A stretch of DNA of 64,000 nucleotides from Bdellovibrio reynosensis (GCF_022814725.1 NZ_CP093442.1:1116001-1180000), one strand, 5' to 3'. Positions 15,398-24,380 are shown, counted from the stretch's first letter. The notes: generated by a model from the letters alone, not told the origin. Numbers and translations: made by a program.

Positions 15398-18348
15398 TAG
15401 CGACCTGCATCCAATTCGCGAGCTACTTCTTTTTTAATATAAGCTTCCATCATATCGCCGACTTTAACGTCGTTGTAGTTTTCAATGCCGATACCGCACT
15501 CGTAGCCTTGCGCCACTTCTTTAGCATCATCTTTGAAACGTTTAAGGGAAGCGATCTTACCTTCGTAAACGATTTTATTTTCACGAAGAAGACGGATCAT
15601 ATTGTTACGTTGGATCTTACCGTCGATCACGAAGCAACCTGCAATAGTTCCCACTTTAGGAACGTTGAAGGTGTTACGTACTTCCACGCGACCCATAACT
15701 TCTTCAACAACGTCTGGACTTAATAGACCACCCATTGCCAATTTCATTTGATCAATCAATTCGTAAACGATGGAGTATGTTCTTACATCCACACCCATTT
15801 GTTTCGCCTTAGCCTGTGCGCCCAAGTCAGGACGTACGTTGAAACCAAGAACGATACCTTTTGCTGTGTGCGCAAGAGTAATATCACCTTCGTTAATACC
15901 ACCCACTGCAGAGTGAATAACTTTCGCCTTCACTTCCGGAGTAGAGATCTTAGAAAGCATGCCGTTGATCGCTTCCAAAGAACCATGCACGTCGGCTTTA
16001 AGCACGATCGCAAGTTCTTTCACGTCACCTGACTTCACTTTCGCAAAGATGTCTTCTAAAGACATTTTCGCGTTCGGAGTCGTAGCCGCTTTTTCAGCTT
16101 GTTCTTTTCTTAAAGTCGAAACTTCATTTGCCGTGTCTTCATCTTTAACGATGTCGAACTTATCACCGGCAGCAGGTACTGCTTCAAGACCCAAAACTTC
16201 GGCTGGCAAACCAGGACCGACAGATTGGATTCTTTCGCCTTTATCATTTGTCAATGAACGAACGCGGCCTTTCATAGTACCAGCAACGATGTACTGACCT
16301 ACTTCAACTGTTCCGTCTTTCACTAGAAGTGTAGCAACAGGTCCTTTTCCTTTTTCCATTTTCGCTTCGATAACGATACCTGTACCAGAGCGTTTCGGAT
16401 TGGCTTTAAGTTCAGCCACTTCCGCAAGAAGTTTTACTTGCTCTAGCATTTCTTTGATACCGGTTTTCTTTAAAGCGGAAACTTCACAGAAAATCGTGTT
16501 ACCGCCCCATTCTTCTGGGACGACTTCAAGTTCAGTTAATTGTTGTTTAATACGGTCTGGATTTGCGCCTGGCTTATCCATTTTGTTGACCGCAACGATC
16601 ATCGGCACGCCCGCTGCTTTCGCATGGTTCACGGCCTCTTGTGTTTGCGGCATCATACCGTCATCTGCTGCCACCACGATGATCGCGATGTCAGTAGCAT
16701 TCGCACCACGGGCACGCATAGCTGTGAAAGCCTCATGGCCCGGAGTATCTAGGAATGTAATCAGGTTACCGTCTTCAATTTTAACACTGTAAGCACCAAT
16801 GTGCTGAGTGATACCGCCAGCCTCGCCCGCTGCCACATCGGCATTGCGGATAGCATCAAGAAGTGATGTTTTACCATGGTCAACGTGACCCATAACAGTC
16901 ACAACTGGAGGACGAATCACAGCTTCTGCATTCAATTCACCGAACGCGGTTTCTTCTGCAACGGCATCCGCAGTTTTGAATACGTTTTGCGCTTCCCAAC
17001 CGAACTCTGGAACGATCAAAGCGATCGTATCGAAATCAAGATCCATGTTCATGTTGGCCATAACACCATTCTTCATCAAAACTTTAACCAATTGAGGAGC
17101 TTTCAAGCCCATCTCCATCGCCAAGTCTGATACTTTCATGGTGTTATTCACTTTCACCACGCGTTTATGCGCTGATGGTGTTGTGATTTGGGTCTTCATC
17201 GCTTCGCGATCAAGCATTCCCTTTTTCTTTTTAGGTTGGAAGACCATTTCACGTTTACGGAATTCAACCGCGTTGAATACCGCTACTTCTTCTTCCTTCT
17301 CTTTTTCTTTCTCGCCACCTCTGCCAGGACCAGCAACTGGTGCAGGACCGGCTTTTTTACGACGATCAAAATCAGAACGGAAACCAGTATCCGGCATTGG
17401 CTCTGGAGGTGCTGATGCTACGAAACCAGTACGAATGTTACGTGTTGGCGCACCACCCGCTGGACGGTTGAAACCACCCGGACGAGGTCCACCGAAACCA
17501 GTGCCTTGTCCTTGAGGGCGATCACCACCACCTTGACCACGTTGATATCCGCCGCCGCCTTGATAACCGCCACCTTGTGGACGATCACCTTGTTGACGTT
17601 GCGGAGTTTGTGGCTGCACACGAGAAAGGTCCATACGACCGATAATATTTCTTTTTGGTGTTGTCGCCGGAGTTGAAGAACTTGCAACACCGCTCGTACC
17701 AACCACAACTTCTTTTTTACGAGCTTGTGGTGCTGGAGCTGCAGGTGCTGCTGCTTGAGCCGGAGCCGCTGCAGGAATTTCTTTTGCTACTGCTGGTTCC
17801 GCTTTTTTAGCTTCAACTGGAGCTGCTGCAGCTGCTGGAGTTTCTTTCACTTCCGCAGGAGCCGCTGGCGCTTCTTTTACTTTTGCTGCCGGAGCTTTTT
17901 CTTCAACCGGAGCCGCTTCAACTGCAGGTGCTGGAGCTGCTTCTTCCTCGGCTTTCGGAGCTGTCTTTTTAACAACTACGCGAGCCTTTGGAGCTGCAGC
18001 TTCTTCACCAGCTTCCGCTGTTGCAGCTTTAGCCTTAGGAGCTTCTTCTTCTTTTTTACGGCGAATAACAGGAGCTTTAGCCTGAGGAGCTGGCGCTGCT
18101 TCACCTTCAGCTACTGGAGCCGCCGCTTTTTTCGCTGGCGCTTTACGAGTCGCTGCTTTTTTAGGCTTAGCCTCTTCAGCTGGAGCTGAACCACCGCTAA
18201 GTTTAATTTTAATTTGCGCAAGCATTTCTGGCTCAAGCTCAGCCATATGACTTTTCACCGGCAAATGCCATTCACGGATTTTATCCATGAGGGCTAGCGG
18301 GGTCATCCCGATCTCTTTTGCAAATTCAAAAACCTTTGGATTACTCAC
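15397..18348 (-). CDS. infB: Translation initiation factor IF-2
   Basis: IF-2 is the GTPase that places initiator tRNA on the 30S subunit and promotes subunit joining. At 983 residues it is a long version. An IF2_N domain opens the protein, then an Ala/Pro/Lys/Glu-rich stretch runs to about residue 225. A Gly/Gln/Arg-rich segment covers about 247-310. A second IF2_N-like domain is near 395-440 and the G domain begins at GHVDHGKTSLL (about 487). NKMDKP and DTPGHEAFTAMRARG are intact. It lies between nusA and rbfA. The glycine-rich block is unusual in base composition and looks intrinsically disordered. Confidence 0.98.
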   Translation of the reverse strand: MSNPKVFEFAKEIGMTPLALMDKIREWHLPVKSHMAELEPEMLAQIKIKLSGGSAPAEEAKPKKAATRKAPAKKAAAPVAEGEAAPAPQAKAPVIRRKKEEEAPKAKAATAEAGEEAAAPKARVVVKKTAPKAEEEAAPAPAVEAAPVEEKAPAAKVKEAPAAPAEVKETPAAAAAPVEAKKAEPAVAKEIPAAAPAQAAAPAAPAPQARKKEVVVGTSGVASSSTPATTPKRNIIGRMDLSRVQPQTPQRQQGDRPQGGGYQGGGGYQRGQGGGDRPQGQGTGFGGPRPGGFNRPAGGAPTRNIRTGFVASAPPEPMPDTGFRSDFDRRKKAGPAPVAGPGRGGEKEKEKEEEVAVFNAVEFRKREMVFQPKKKKGMLDREAMKTQITTPSAHKRVVKVNNTMKVSDLAMEMGLKAPQLVKVLMKNGVMANMNMDLDFDTIALIVPEFGWEAQNVFKTADAVAEETAFGELNAEAVIRPPVVTVMGHVDHGKTSLLDAIRNADVAAGEAGGITQHIGAYSVKIEDGNLITFLDTPGHEAFTAMRARGANATDIAIIVVAADDGMMPQTQEAVNHAKAAGVPMIVAVNKMDKPGANPDRIKQQLTELEVVPEEWGGNTIFCEVSALKKTGIKEMLEQVKLLAEVAELKANPKRSGTGIVIEAKMEKGKGPVATLLVKDGTVEVGQYIVAGTMKGRVRSLTNDKGERIQSVGPGLPAEVLGLEAVPAAGDKFDIVKDEDTANEVSTLRKEQAEKAATTPNAKMSLEDIFAKVKSGDVKELAIVLKADVHGSLEAINGMLSKISTPEVKAKVIHSAVGGINEGDITLAHTAKGIVLGFNVRPDLGAQAKAKQMGVDVRTYSIVYELIDQMKLAMGGLLSPDVVEEVMGRVEVRNTFNVPKVGTIAGCFVIDGKIQRNNMIRLLRENKIVYEGKIASLKRFKDDAKEVAQGYECGIGIENYNDVKVGDMMEAYIKKEVARELDAGR

Positions 18349-18362
18349 TCAGTCTCCTGTTA

Positions 18363-19760
18363 TTATTCTTCGTCCGCTTCTTGAGCGTCGAGTTTTTTCA
18401 ACTCTTGTTTCAGAAGTAAATCAGCTTGTTCTTTTGCAGAAACATTGGAACCTTTGTCTTTAGAAGCCGTAGGTGCAGTTGGTACTGGCACTCCGTCAGC
18501 TTCATATTTAGCAACAAGGGCTTTTGCTTCTTTCATTAATTTTTCAGCTTTATCTGGATCGTCATATCCAGGGATTGTCATCAACTCTTCCACTGAAGAG
18601 TTAGCAACAGATTGGAATGAACCGAAACCAGATTGGAAAATATTTTGGGCCATAGTTTCGCTCATGCCTGGAATCAACATCAAGTTGAAAATTGATTCTG
18701 CAGTACGAGACGCCGCTGAAGACTCAGAAATAATGTCTAATTTCCAGCCTGTAAGTTTAGCAGCTAAACGAACGTTTTGACCGCGTTTGCCGATTGCCAA
18801 ACTTAATTGACTGTCAGGCACTACGATTTCCATTTCACGGTTCGCATCATCCAAGAATACGCGAGAAATTTCCGCTGGAGCCAAAGCGTTACACGCAAAA
18901 CGTGTTACGTCTTCATCCCAAGGAACGATATCGATTTTTTCGCCACGAAGTTCTTGTACGATGTTTTGTACACGAGAACCCTTCATACCAACGCAAGCAC
19001 CCACTGGATCAACAGAGTTGTCCTTAGAACGAACTGCGATTTTAGCGCGTTGACCTGGCTCACGAGCGGCAGCCATGATTTCAACAACACCGTCATAGAT
19101 TTCTGGAACTTCCATTTCAAAAAGTTTCATCAAATATCGCTCGTCCGCGCGAGACATGATGATTTGCGGACCACGAGTGGTTTGACGAACTTCAGACAAG
19201 TAACCTTGCAAACGGTCACCTGGTTTGTATTGTTCACCAGGGATTTGTTCACGAGGTGGGATGTACGCTTCAGTACGGCCCAAATCGACAACGATCGCGC
19301 CTTTTTCCACGCGACGAGCGATACCAGATGCGATCTCGCCTTTTCTTTCTTCAAACTCATTGAAGATGATAGAGCGTTCAGCATCACGGACTTTTTGCAT
19401 GATGATTTGTTTTGCTGTTTGTGCAGCGATACGACCAAGATCAGAGGCTTCAAGCTTGATACCTACAGAGTCATCAAGTTGAACGTTTGGATCCAACTTC
19501 ACAGCTTCGTCGTAAGGAATTTCAACTTCTTCATCGATGAATTTTTCACGAGGAACAACTTCTTTGAACTCAAAAAGTTCAACTTCGCCAGTTTCTTCGT
19601 TATAAGCAGCTTCAATTTCACGGTAAGTACCGTATTTTTTACGAGCAGCTACAAGCATACCTTGAGTGATTGCATCGATAACTACTTGCTTATCGATTCC
19701 TTTGTCTTTTCCGACTTGATCAATCACTTTGGAAAGATCTGAAAACATATTTTCAGCCAT
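18363..19760 (-). CDS. nusA: Transcription termination/antitermination factor NusA
   Basis: NusA binds RNA polymerase and modulates pausing, intrinsic termination and antitermination. The 465-residue protein has the N-terminal polymerase-binding domain and an S1 domain (about 135-200). Two KH domains follow (GACVGMKGSRVQNIV and SLAIGKRGQNVRLAAKL). The C-terminal region has helix-hairpin-helix-like repeats (LMLIPGMSETMAQNIF, LMTIPGYDDPDKAEKLM). Gaps to rimP and infB are 13 and 14 bases. Because the leader of this operon holds a terminator-like hairpin, NusA may regulate itself (inference). Confidence 0.97.
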   Translation of the reverse strand: MAENMFSDLSKVIDQVGKDKGIDKQVVIDAITQGMLVAARKKYGTYREIEAAYNEETGEVELFEFKEVVPREKFIDEEVEIPYDEAVKLDPNVQLDDSVGIKLEASDLGRIAAQTAKQIIMQKVRDAERSIIFNEFEERKGEIASGIARRVEKGAIVVDLGRTEAYIPPREQIPGEQYKPGDRLQGYLSEVRQTTRGPQIIMSRADERYLMKLFEMEVPEIYDGVVEIMAAAREPGQRAKIAVRSKDNSVDPVGACVGMKGSRVQNIVQELRGEKIDIVPWDEDVTRFACNALAPAEISRVFLDDANREMEIVVPDSQLSLAIGKRGQNVRLAAKLTGWKLDIISESSAASRTAESIFNLMLIPGMSETMAQNIFQSGFGSFQSVANSSVEELMTIPGYDDPDKAEKLMKEAKALVAKYEADGVPVPTAPTASKDKGSNVSAKEQADLLLKQELKKLDAQEADEE

Positions 19761-19773
19761 GATTTACCTCTCG

Positions 19774-20295
19774 TTACTTTTTCTGACCTTTGGTCATTTC
19801 AAAAATTACTTTAGCTTTGTCGATCATTTCGTAAGGCACATTCAGCTCTACGCCTTTGATGACAAATCGGATGCCCTTTTCATCAGCCGACTCTAATACG
19901 TCCTCGACTGTTTTACCGGCTTTCCACTTTTTGTCTGTTACGCCTGCGCTTTCAAAAGCCTTGGTAGTTTTAACGTAAATTTTCTTACCCACTGCTTTTT
20001 GAAAGTGCCAAGGTTGTTTTAAATGGCGCTCAAGACCTGGAGTTGAAACTTCTAAATTGTACGCTTCACCAGGAATAAGATTTTCATCAGCATCAAGAAC
20101 TTCGTTCAATGCCTTTGAAACATTTGAACAATCATCAATCGTGACGTTGCCATCTTCTCTATCAATGAAAACACGCAAGGTACGGCCTTTTCCAAGTCCG
20201 ACAAATTCAACGTCATACAGTAGACAACCTTGTTCGGTTGCTGCTGTTTGTGCCATATTTTTTACTGTTTCCATCCACGATGGGGTCTCTGACAT
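19774..20295 (-). CDS. rimP: Ribosome maturation factor RimP
   Basis: RimP assists 30S subunit maturation. It shows the conserved LRVFIDREDGNVTIDDCSNVSKALNEVLD segment split over residues 45-75, and YNLEVSTPGLERHLKQPWHF after it. The C-terminal SH3-like domain ends in the basic KGQKK. Length is 173. It is the first gene of rimP-nusA-infB-rbfA-truB and is preceded by a long structured leader. Confidence 0.95.
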   Translation of the reverse strand: MSETPSWMETVKNMAQTAATEQGCLLYDVEFVGLGKGRTLRVFIDREDGNVTIDDCSNVSKALNEVLDADENLIPGEAYNLEVSTPGLERHLKQPWHFQKAVGKKIYVKTTKAFESAGVTDKKWKAGKTVEDVLESADEKGIRFVIKGVELNVPYEMIDKAKVIFEMTKGQKK

Positions 20296-20325
20296 TTAAG
20301 ACAATCCTTTATAACATACACTGCT

Positions 20326-20403
20326 CCTGGACGGGGTCCAGTTTCTCGAGCTTCGAGAGCACTGCATGTTTGCCGGATCATTCGGCATTGCAACCCGTCC
20401 GGG
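20326..20403 (-). promoter_or_regulatory. Structured leader of rimP-nusA-infB
   Basis: A 78-nt fold on the minus strand is closed by a 10-bp stem (20326-20335 with 20394-20403, one G-U pair). It encloses GCCG/CGGC and CTCGA/TCGAG hairpins. The inner strand of the closing stem is shared with an alternative perfect hairpin CTGGAC-CCC-GTCCAG (20327-20341), so two structures exclude one another. This resembles a regulatory switch. Gammaproteobacteria have a described rimP leader; whether this is related is unknown. Confidence 0.5.
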
Positions 20404-20407
20404 TAGC

Positions 20408-20434
20408 AAAAAAAATGGGCCTTGTTAGGCCCAT
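20408..20434 (-). terminator. Terminator hairpin at the start of the rimP leader
   Basis: Seven-bp stem ATGGGCC / GGCCCAT followed on the minus strand by eight Ts. It would end rimI transcripts, but it also lies just downstream of the candidate rimP promoter (20446-20474), so it could attenuate the nusA operon as well. Confidence 0.8.
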
Positions 20435-20445
20435 GGAACGACCTG

Positions 20446-20474
20446 AAGCTAGCAAGAAAAATCAACCATGGCAA
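20446..20474 (-). promoter_or_regulatory. Candidate sigma-70 promoter for rimP-nusA-infB
   Basis: TTGCCA and TAGCTT with a 17-base spacer on the minus strand, between the rimI stop and the terminator hairpin. The predicted start is near 20439. Confidence 0.4.
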
Positions 20475-20511
20475 GGGTTTATCCGCTTAAAGCACCGGTG
20501 ACCGATGGCTT

Positions 20512-20949
20512 TTAAGAATGTGAGTACAAAACTGCAGTCGCCCCGTCCTTATAATAACGAGGTCGCCTTCTAGTTTCTTTAAAACCCAACTTTTCATAAA
20601 GTTTTTGGGCGGCAACGTTCTCCTCATGAACTTCAAGCCAAAGCTCCTTATCCTGACCCTTAGCGGCAATTAAATACTGAAAGAGCTCCACCATGGCACC
20701 TTTGCGGCGGTGATCGGGATGACTTGCGACCAAAGAAATTTCCCAAGCTTGGGGTAAATCACGATAAAGAACGAAACCTAAGAGCAGCTCCCCTTCAAAA
20801 ATACCGACAGCTTCTGCGGTGGCAAGCTCAGCCCCCAAAAGTTCCTTCGGCCAATAAAACTGCGGCAAAAGCCCTTGGGCCTCATGGATCGCTTCAACTA
20901 AAGCGCGCATCGCCGGTTTATGTGGACTAAAAAGAGCTTCGATATGCAT
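20512..20949 (-). CDS. RimI-like GNAT N-acetyltransferase
   Basis: A 145-residue GNAT acetyltransferase. The acetyl-CoA-binding segment VASHPDHRRKGAMVELFQYL matches the V..(R/Q)xxGxG/A motif, and LEVHEENVAAQKLYEKLGF matches RimI-type motif B. RimI acetylates the N-terminal alanine of S18. The family is broad, so the substrate is an inference. Its ATG overlaps the stop of the upstream SurA-like gene by one base (TAATG), so the two are coupled. A terminator follows. Confidence 0.8.
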   Translation of the reverse strand: MHIEALFSPHKPAMRALVEAIHEAQGLLPQFYWPKELLGAELATAEAVGIFEGELLLGFVLYRDLPQAWEISLVASHPDHRRKGAMVELFQYLIAAKGQDKELWLEVHEENVAAQKLYEKLGFKETRRRPRYYKDGATAVLYSHS

Positions 20950-21572
20950 TAGTTAGTAAAATTGCGAACTTTGTATTTGCGCATGATCACTTCAAACCAA
21001 GAGCGAATTCGCTCTTCCAACTGCTGCTGCGCCAAGTAGGTTTTAATATTATCTTTGAACGAGGCAAACGGAAGACTTCCGAACTTCACGCGGTTTCTTT
21101 CGTAGTACATTTGTGCTTCTTGGTCCGTGATAATCCCCGACATAGAGTTCGTCTTAAACTTTAAGAAAGCCTTGGAAGTCAGTTTGCGAGAAAGAATTTT
21201 TTGAAGTTCCGCTTCTGAAACTTCCAAAGATGCCCAATAGGCCTTTCCCGCCACCGCTCTTTGCACCGTCGTCATAGCATTCTTGATTTCTTCCGGGGTT
21301 ACGTTCGCCACATTAAAGTTTTCAGCTTCAAGAGCAACCACTGTTTCTAATAAAATATTAGTCACAGCCCCCTGAAATTCCGGAGCCCCCGGCCTAATTT
21401 CATAAATCTTAGGAGCAACACCCTTTGCCGGGAAAAGAATATGCTCTGCCACCACAGCAATCTGCACTTCCCGAGAAGTAATAACATACTCAGAAACCTG
21501 CCCCACCGTCTCAGTAACAATAGTCGCAGCATATGCATTCAAAGAAAAAATCAGACTTAAGATAATCCCCAT
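20949..21572 (-). CDS. Secreted SurA N-terminal-like protein without a rotamase domain
   Basis: The product has a signal peptide (about 15 hydrophobic residues ending NAYAA). The next segment, VTETVGQVSEYVITSREVQI, resembles the start of SurA-type periplasmic chaperones (VAxVNxxxITxxEL). A helical domain and C-terminal helices follow (KFGSLPFASFKDNIKTYLAQ), typical of SurA/parvulin-chaperone ends. No parvulin domain fits in about 207 residues, so it would be a chaperone-only relative. An alternative TTG start at 21590 adds six residues; the ATG at 21572 is preferred, though neither has a good ribosome binding site. Confidence 0.6.
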   Translation of the reverse strand: MGIILSLIFSLNAYAATIVTETVGQVSEYVITSREVQIAVVAEHILFPAKGVAPKIYEIRPGAPEFQGAVTNILLETVVALEAENFNVANVTPEEIKNAMTTVQRAVAGKAYWASLEVSEAELQKILSRKLTSKAFLKFKTNSMSGIITDQEAQMYYERNRVKFGSLPFASFKDNIKTYLAQQQLEERIRSWFEVIMRKYKVRNFTN

Positions 21573-21642
21573 AAAAAAACTATGAAGCAATCAAACCACG
21601 AAGTAAAGCATTCCCCCACACCACAAAACGTCGTCTGCAGGA

Positions 21643-21764
21643 GACTGATCAAAAGGGTCCATATGCAAGGCGGAGGATCTTTTGCGAAACGGAGGCGTGG
21701 CAGCGCCACGTCGGAGAGAAGCAAAAGACCGCACAACGCAGTCAGATGGGCCCTTTTCATCAGT
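21643..21764. repeat. Structured dispersed repeat, copy B
   Basis: Shares the core of copy A, but the outer arms are ACTGATcAAAAGGG / CCCTTTTcATCAGT. The inner stem is CTTTTGC/GCAAAAG and the hairpin GGCGTGGcagcgCCACGTC. Each stem has changed on both sides relative to copy A. It lies between the terminator of the barrel gene and the SurA-like gene. Confidence 0.85.
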
Positions 21765-21771
21765 TTCCGAA

Positions 21772-21807
21772 AAAAACAAACCCCAGGTCATTTCTGAACT
21801 GGGGTTT
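21772..21807 (-). terminator. Intrinsic terminator of the barrel-protein gene
   Basis: Stem AAACCCCAG / CTGGGGTTT with an inner TCA/TGA extension; the minus strand continues into GTTTTTTT. Confidence 0.88.
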
Positions 21808-21846
21808 GTAAACCACTTGAGGAATTATTAACTTGTTTTGATTATG

Positions 21847-23040
21847 TTAGAAGTTCGCGCGAGCTACAAGCGACATCACATAATACTGAAGCTTTTCGAT
21901 CGGAGTTCCATACTGAGGTCCAGTCATCCAGTTGTTGGAAGCATTCACACGGCTGGAAAGATTGAACATATAACGGAAATCCAAACCTAAAGAGTACTTT
22001 GGAGAGAACTCTAGGTCAGCACCCACGATTGTACCGATATCGATCGCATGAGAGTTTGCAGTGTTGCTGTTATTTGCATAGCTATAGTTGTCGTTAGCCC
22101 AAGCAAATGTTCTGTAAGAGTAAGCAACCACACCACCGATAACTGGTTTTACGATACCGCTGAACAATTGAACCTTCGCAGCCAATGAACCTGTGTATTG
22201 GTTTACGTCGATATTGTTCGGGATGTAGTAACCACCGTTGTAAGCATTTGGATAGTAGTTGTTATTATTGATGTTTGAATAATAACCATTGTTATCCAAA
22301 GTGTAGTTTGAATAAAGGAATGAACCTTCGATCACGAAGTTGTCATATTTATTACCGAAAGCCACACCCAAGGCATAGTTACCTTTTACGTTGATAACAT
22401 CTGGATAGTCTCCGATTCCAAGGATACCACCAACATATTTAGTTTCGATCGGAAGAATAGCTGTTTCTTCTTCAACTTTCATCGCCGCAGCGATTTCTTC
22501 ACGAACGATGTCGCGTGTGTTTTCTTTTGGTTCTTCAACTTGTTGAACTTGTACCTGTTGAACAGGCATAGCTTGTACAGGTTGTTGTTGAACTTGTTGG
22601 TTGTTTAATTCATTGAATTTATCGCCAAAAAGAACACTCGCTCTTTTCTTTTCATCTTCCATACGAGAGTGTTCTAGTTTTTCAACGATTCTTTGTTCAG
22701 TCGCCACTTCCGCATCTTGACGAGCACGGCGGATTTGTTCTGCGCGAGACTCTGTCAATGGCGAAGCTTCAATAACAGTCGTTGGCTGTTTTTGAATTTG
22801 TGATTGTTGCAGTTGAGCAGTTGAAGTTGGAGTCGCCTGATTTAAAATATAAATCGGCTGACCGCTCACTGGGGCTGATGAAGCGATAGCTGCTTGAGCT
22901 TGTGGTTGCGCCACAGGTTGAGCTTGTACGTTGGAATACATTTGATCCAACTCTGCATCAACATCGCTTTCGATGCTTTGAGCAAGGGCGAAGTTAGGCG
23001 CCATGCTTAAAGCCGCAAGGATATAGATATACTTTTTCAT
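21847..23040 (-). CDS. Outer-membrane beta-barrel protein with Gln-rich linker
   Basis: A 397-residue protein with a signal peptide (1-20, ending ALAQ). A Gln/Pro/Ala-rich region and a charged helical segment (about 85-130, SRAEQIRRARQDAEVATEQR) follow. A second QQVQ-rich stretch leads to a C-terminal barrel domain from about 200 onward. The barrel has Asn/Tyr-rich loops (NNNGYYSNINNNNYY-like) and ends LVARANF with the usual terminal Phe. It is probably an OmpW/OmpA-like small barrel whose N-terminal part stays in the periplasm. The gene stands alone with a good terminator. The ribosome binding site is GAGGAG. Confidence 0.7.
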   Translation of the reverse strand: MKKYIYILAALSMAPNFALAQSIESDVDAELDQMYSNVQAQPVAQPQAQAAIASSAPVSGQPIYILNQATPTSTAQLQQSQIQKQPTTVIEASPLTESRAEQIRRARQDAEVATEQRIVEKLEHSRMEDEKKRASVLFGDKFNELNNQQVQQQPVQAMPVQQVQVQQVEEPKENTRDIVREEIAAAMKVEEETAILPIETKYVGGILGIGDYPDVINVKGNYALGVAFGNKYDNFVIEGSFLYSNYTLDNNGYYSNINNNNYYPNAYNGGYYIPNNIDVNQYTGSLAAKVQLFSGIVKPVIGGVVAYSYRTFAWANDNYSYANNSNTANSHAIDIGTIVGADLEFSPKYSLGLDFRYMFNLSSRVNASNNWMTGPQYGTPIEKLQYYVMSLVARANF

Positions 23041-23318
23041 AAAGTCTCCTCAGGGTTCTGGTTTAAAACCTTTAGTCACCCTGGCGCTTAGAGCAAGCCT
23101 GATGCCAAGAACGCCAAATTTCGTCCTCACTGTCTAAGTCCTTGATATCTAAACGGTCCTGGGATTGACCCCTTAGCCATGGCATCCCCCGTGCAAGCCC
23201 GATTGTGACAACTTACAAGACGCTTTATGAAAGCCTTACAAAGCGGAGCCATTTTGCCCCTAAACGCCGATAGTTGGGAAAATTGTCTAAGAAGATTGTC
23301 TATATATAAGGAGCCGCT

Positions 23319-24212
23319 GTGACCTCTTCCGCTATTAAAATCTCTATGACATTGGTTTTTGCGAGCCTATTAGCGGCCTGTGCGGAAAGATCTCAAAACG
23401 CCATGGGTTTGAATGCGGAAGCAGCCAACGCCCCAAAATGCCAGGCAGAGGCTTCCATTCGCAATGGTATCGTCGGCGGATCCGTTCTTACTGACGGAGA
23501 TCTAAGTTCTTCGACGGTTTTACTGATTACCGAACTTGATGATGGCACTTCGAGTATTTGCACAGGAACTTTGATTGCGGAAAATAAAGTCCTAACGGCT
23601 GCTCATTGTATTAAGAAAACTAGCAAGAAAATGTATGCTTCATTTGTTAAAAACTCTGCTTGTATCAACTCTTTAAAGACTTTGAGAGAAGTGACCCATA
23701 AGGCCTTAAAAACCGATCACGATTTTACCCAAAGTGTGCCCATCGATAAAGCTCAAGATGATTTGGCTGTCGTTCGTTTTGAAGGCAAAGCTCCGAAAGG
23801 CACGACGATTCGTCCTTTACCTGGGGAGCAATTCACCGCCACTGAAGGTGAAGAGTTAGTGATGGCTGGTTATGGGACCACGGGAATGGCCAACGCTGAT
23901 GGCGGACTTCTGCGCCACGTGACCGTTCCAGGAAAGCAGTTAGTGAAGAGCTTTTATGACCCTAGAAACAAGGACTATTTTGCAGTTTTGAATACCCATA
24001 TTGTTTTGCAGCCTGAAAAAGGTGTCTGCGTTGGAGATTCAGGCGGTCCTTTGTATGTGAAGACTTATGAAGGGCTTGTCTTATATGGAATTACTTCGAT
24101 GGGATTTAATCCCGATTCCGAGGATTCTACGAAAACGTGCAACGGGATCTCTCTTTTTGCGGACGTAAGGCATCATCTGGATTGGATTAATAAACAATTA
24201 AAAGAGCTATAA
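23319..24212 (+). CDS. Trypsin-like serine protease lipoprotein
   Basis: A GTG start with AAGGAG at 23308. The signal peptide ends in the lipobox LLAAC (Cys21), so the protein is a lipoprotein. NGIVGG at 49-54 is the classical activation site of chymotrypsin-family zymogens. The triad is complete: His96 in TAAHC, Asp148 in DDLAVV, and Ser241 in GDSGGP. Length is normal for S1 peptidases plus a 50-residue leader. Bdellovibrio-type predators encode many such proteases for digesting prey protein; a role in predation is inference. It is divergent from the barrel gene. Confidence 0.9.
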   Translation: MTSSAIKISMTLVFASLLAACAERSQNAMGLNAEAANAPKCQAEASIRNGIVGGSVLTDGDLSSSTVLLITELDDGTSSICTGTLIAENKVLTAAHCIKKTSKKMYASFVKNSACINSLKTLREVTHKALKTDHDFTQSVPIDKAQDDLAVVRFEGKAPKGTTIRPLPGEQFTATEGEELVMAGYGTTGMANADGGLLRHVTVPGKQLVKSFYDPRNKDYFAVLNTHIVLQPEKGVCVGDSGGPLYVKTYEGLVLYGITSMGFNPDSEDSTKTCNGISLFADVRHHLDWINKQLKEL

Positions 24213-24255
24213 TTGGTCATTTCTTGGGCATAATTAACTTTTTTAAAAAAAGACC

Positions 24256-24284
24256 TTGAGTATTAGCCACAATTTCTTTAAAAA
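24256..24284 (+). promoter_or_regulatory. Possible promoter of tRNA-Leu
   Basis: TTGAGT and TAAAAA with a 17-base spacer; the predicted start lies a few bases before the mature tRNA at 24295. Confidence 0.35.
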
Positions 24285-24294
24285 AGTTCCTCAC

Positions 24295-24380
24295 GCGGGT
24301 GTGGTGTAATGGTAGCCACGAGAGACTCAAAATCTCTTGGATTCACGTCCGTGGGGGTTCAAGTCCCTCCACCCGCACCA
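24295..24380 (+). tRNA. tRNA-Leu (CAA anticodon)
   Basis: Acceptor arms GCGGGTG (24295-24301) and CACCCGC pair fully and the 3' ACCA is encoded. The D-arm has GTGTAATGGTAGCCAC. The anticodon stem AGAGA/TCTCT encloses loop CTCAAAA with anticodon CAA, reading UUG. A long variable arm (class II) and the T-loop GGTTCAAGTCC complete a leucine tRNA. Total length is 86 including CCA. Confidence 0.95.

Noticed and set aside
17725-18189. Long plus-strand open frame rich in Cys, Phe, Ser and Arg opposite infB
   Set aside because: It is the complement of the Ala/Pro/Lys-rich IF-2 codons, has no ribosome binding site and resembles no protein.
18807-19742. 311-codon plus-strand open frame opposite nusA
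   Set aside because: Mirror of a highly conserved gene; composition and lack of start signal identify it as a shadow.
20326-20403. A tRNA gene in the rimP leader, as in the E. coli metY-rimP region
   Set aside because: The closing stem and three hairpins suggested a cloverleaf, but there is no T-loop GGTTCAA motif, D-loop, or anticodon loop.
21591-21797. Short open frames over repeat copy B (also over C and D at 42734 and 43494)
   Set aside because: They consist of repeat arms and have no conserved product; the repeat structure explains the sequence better.
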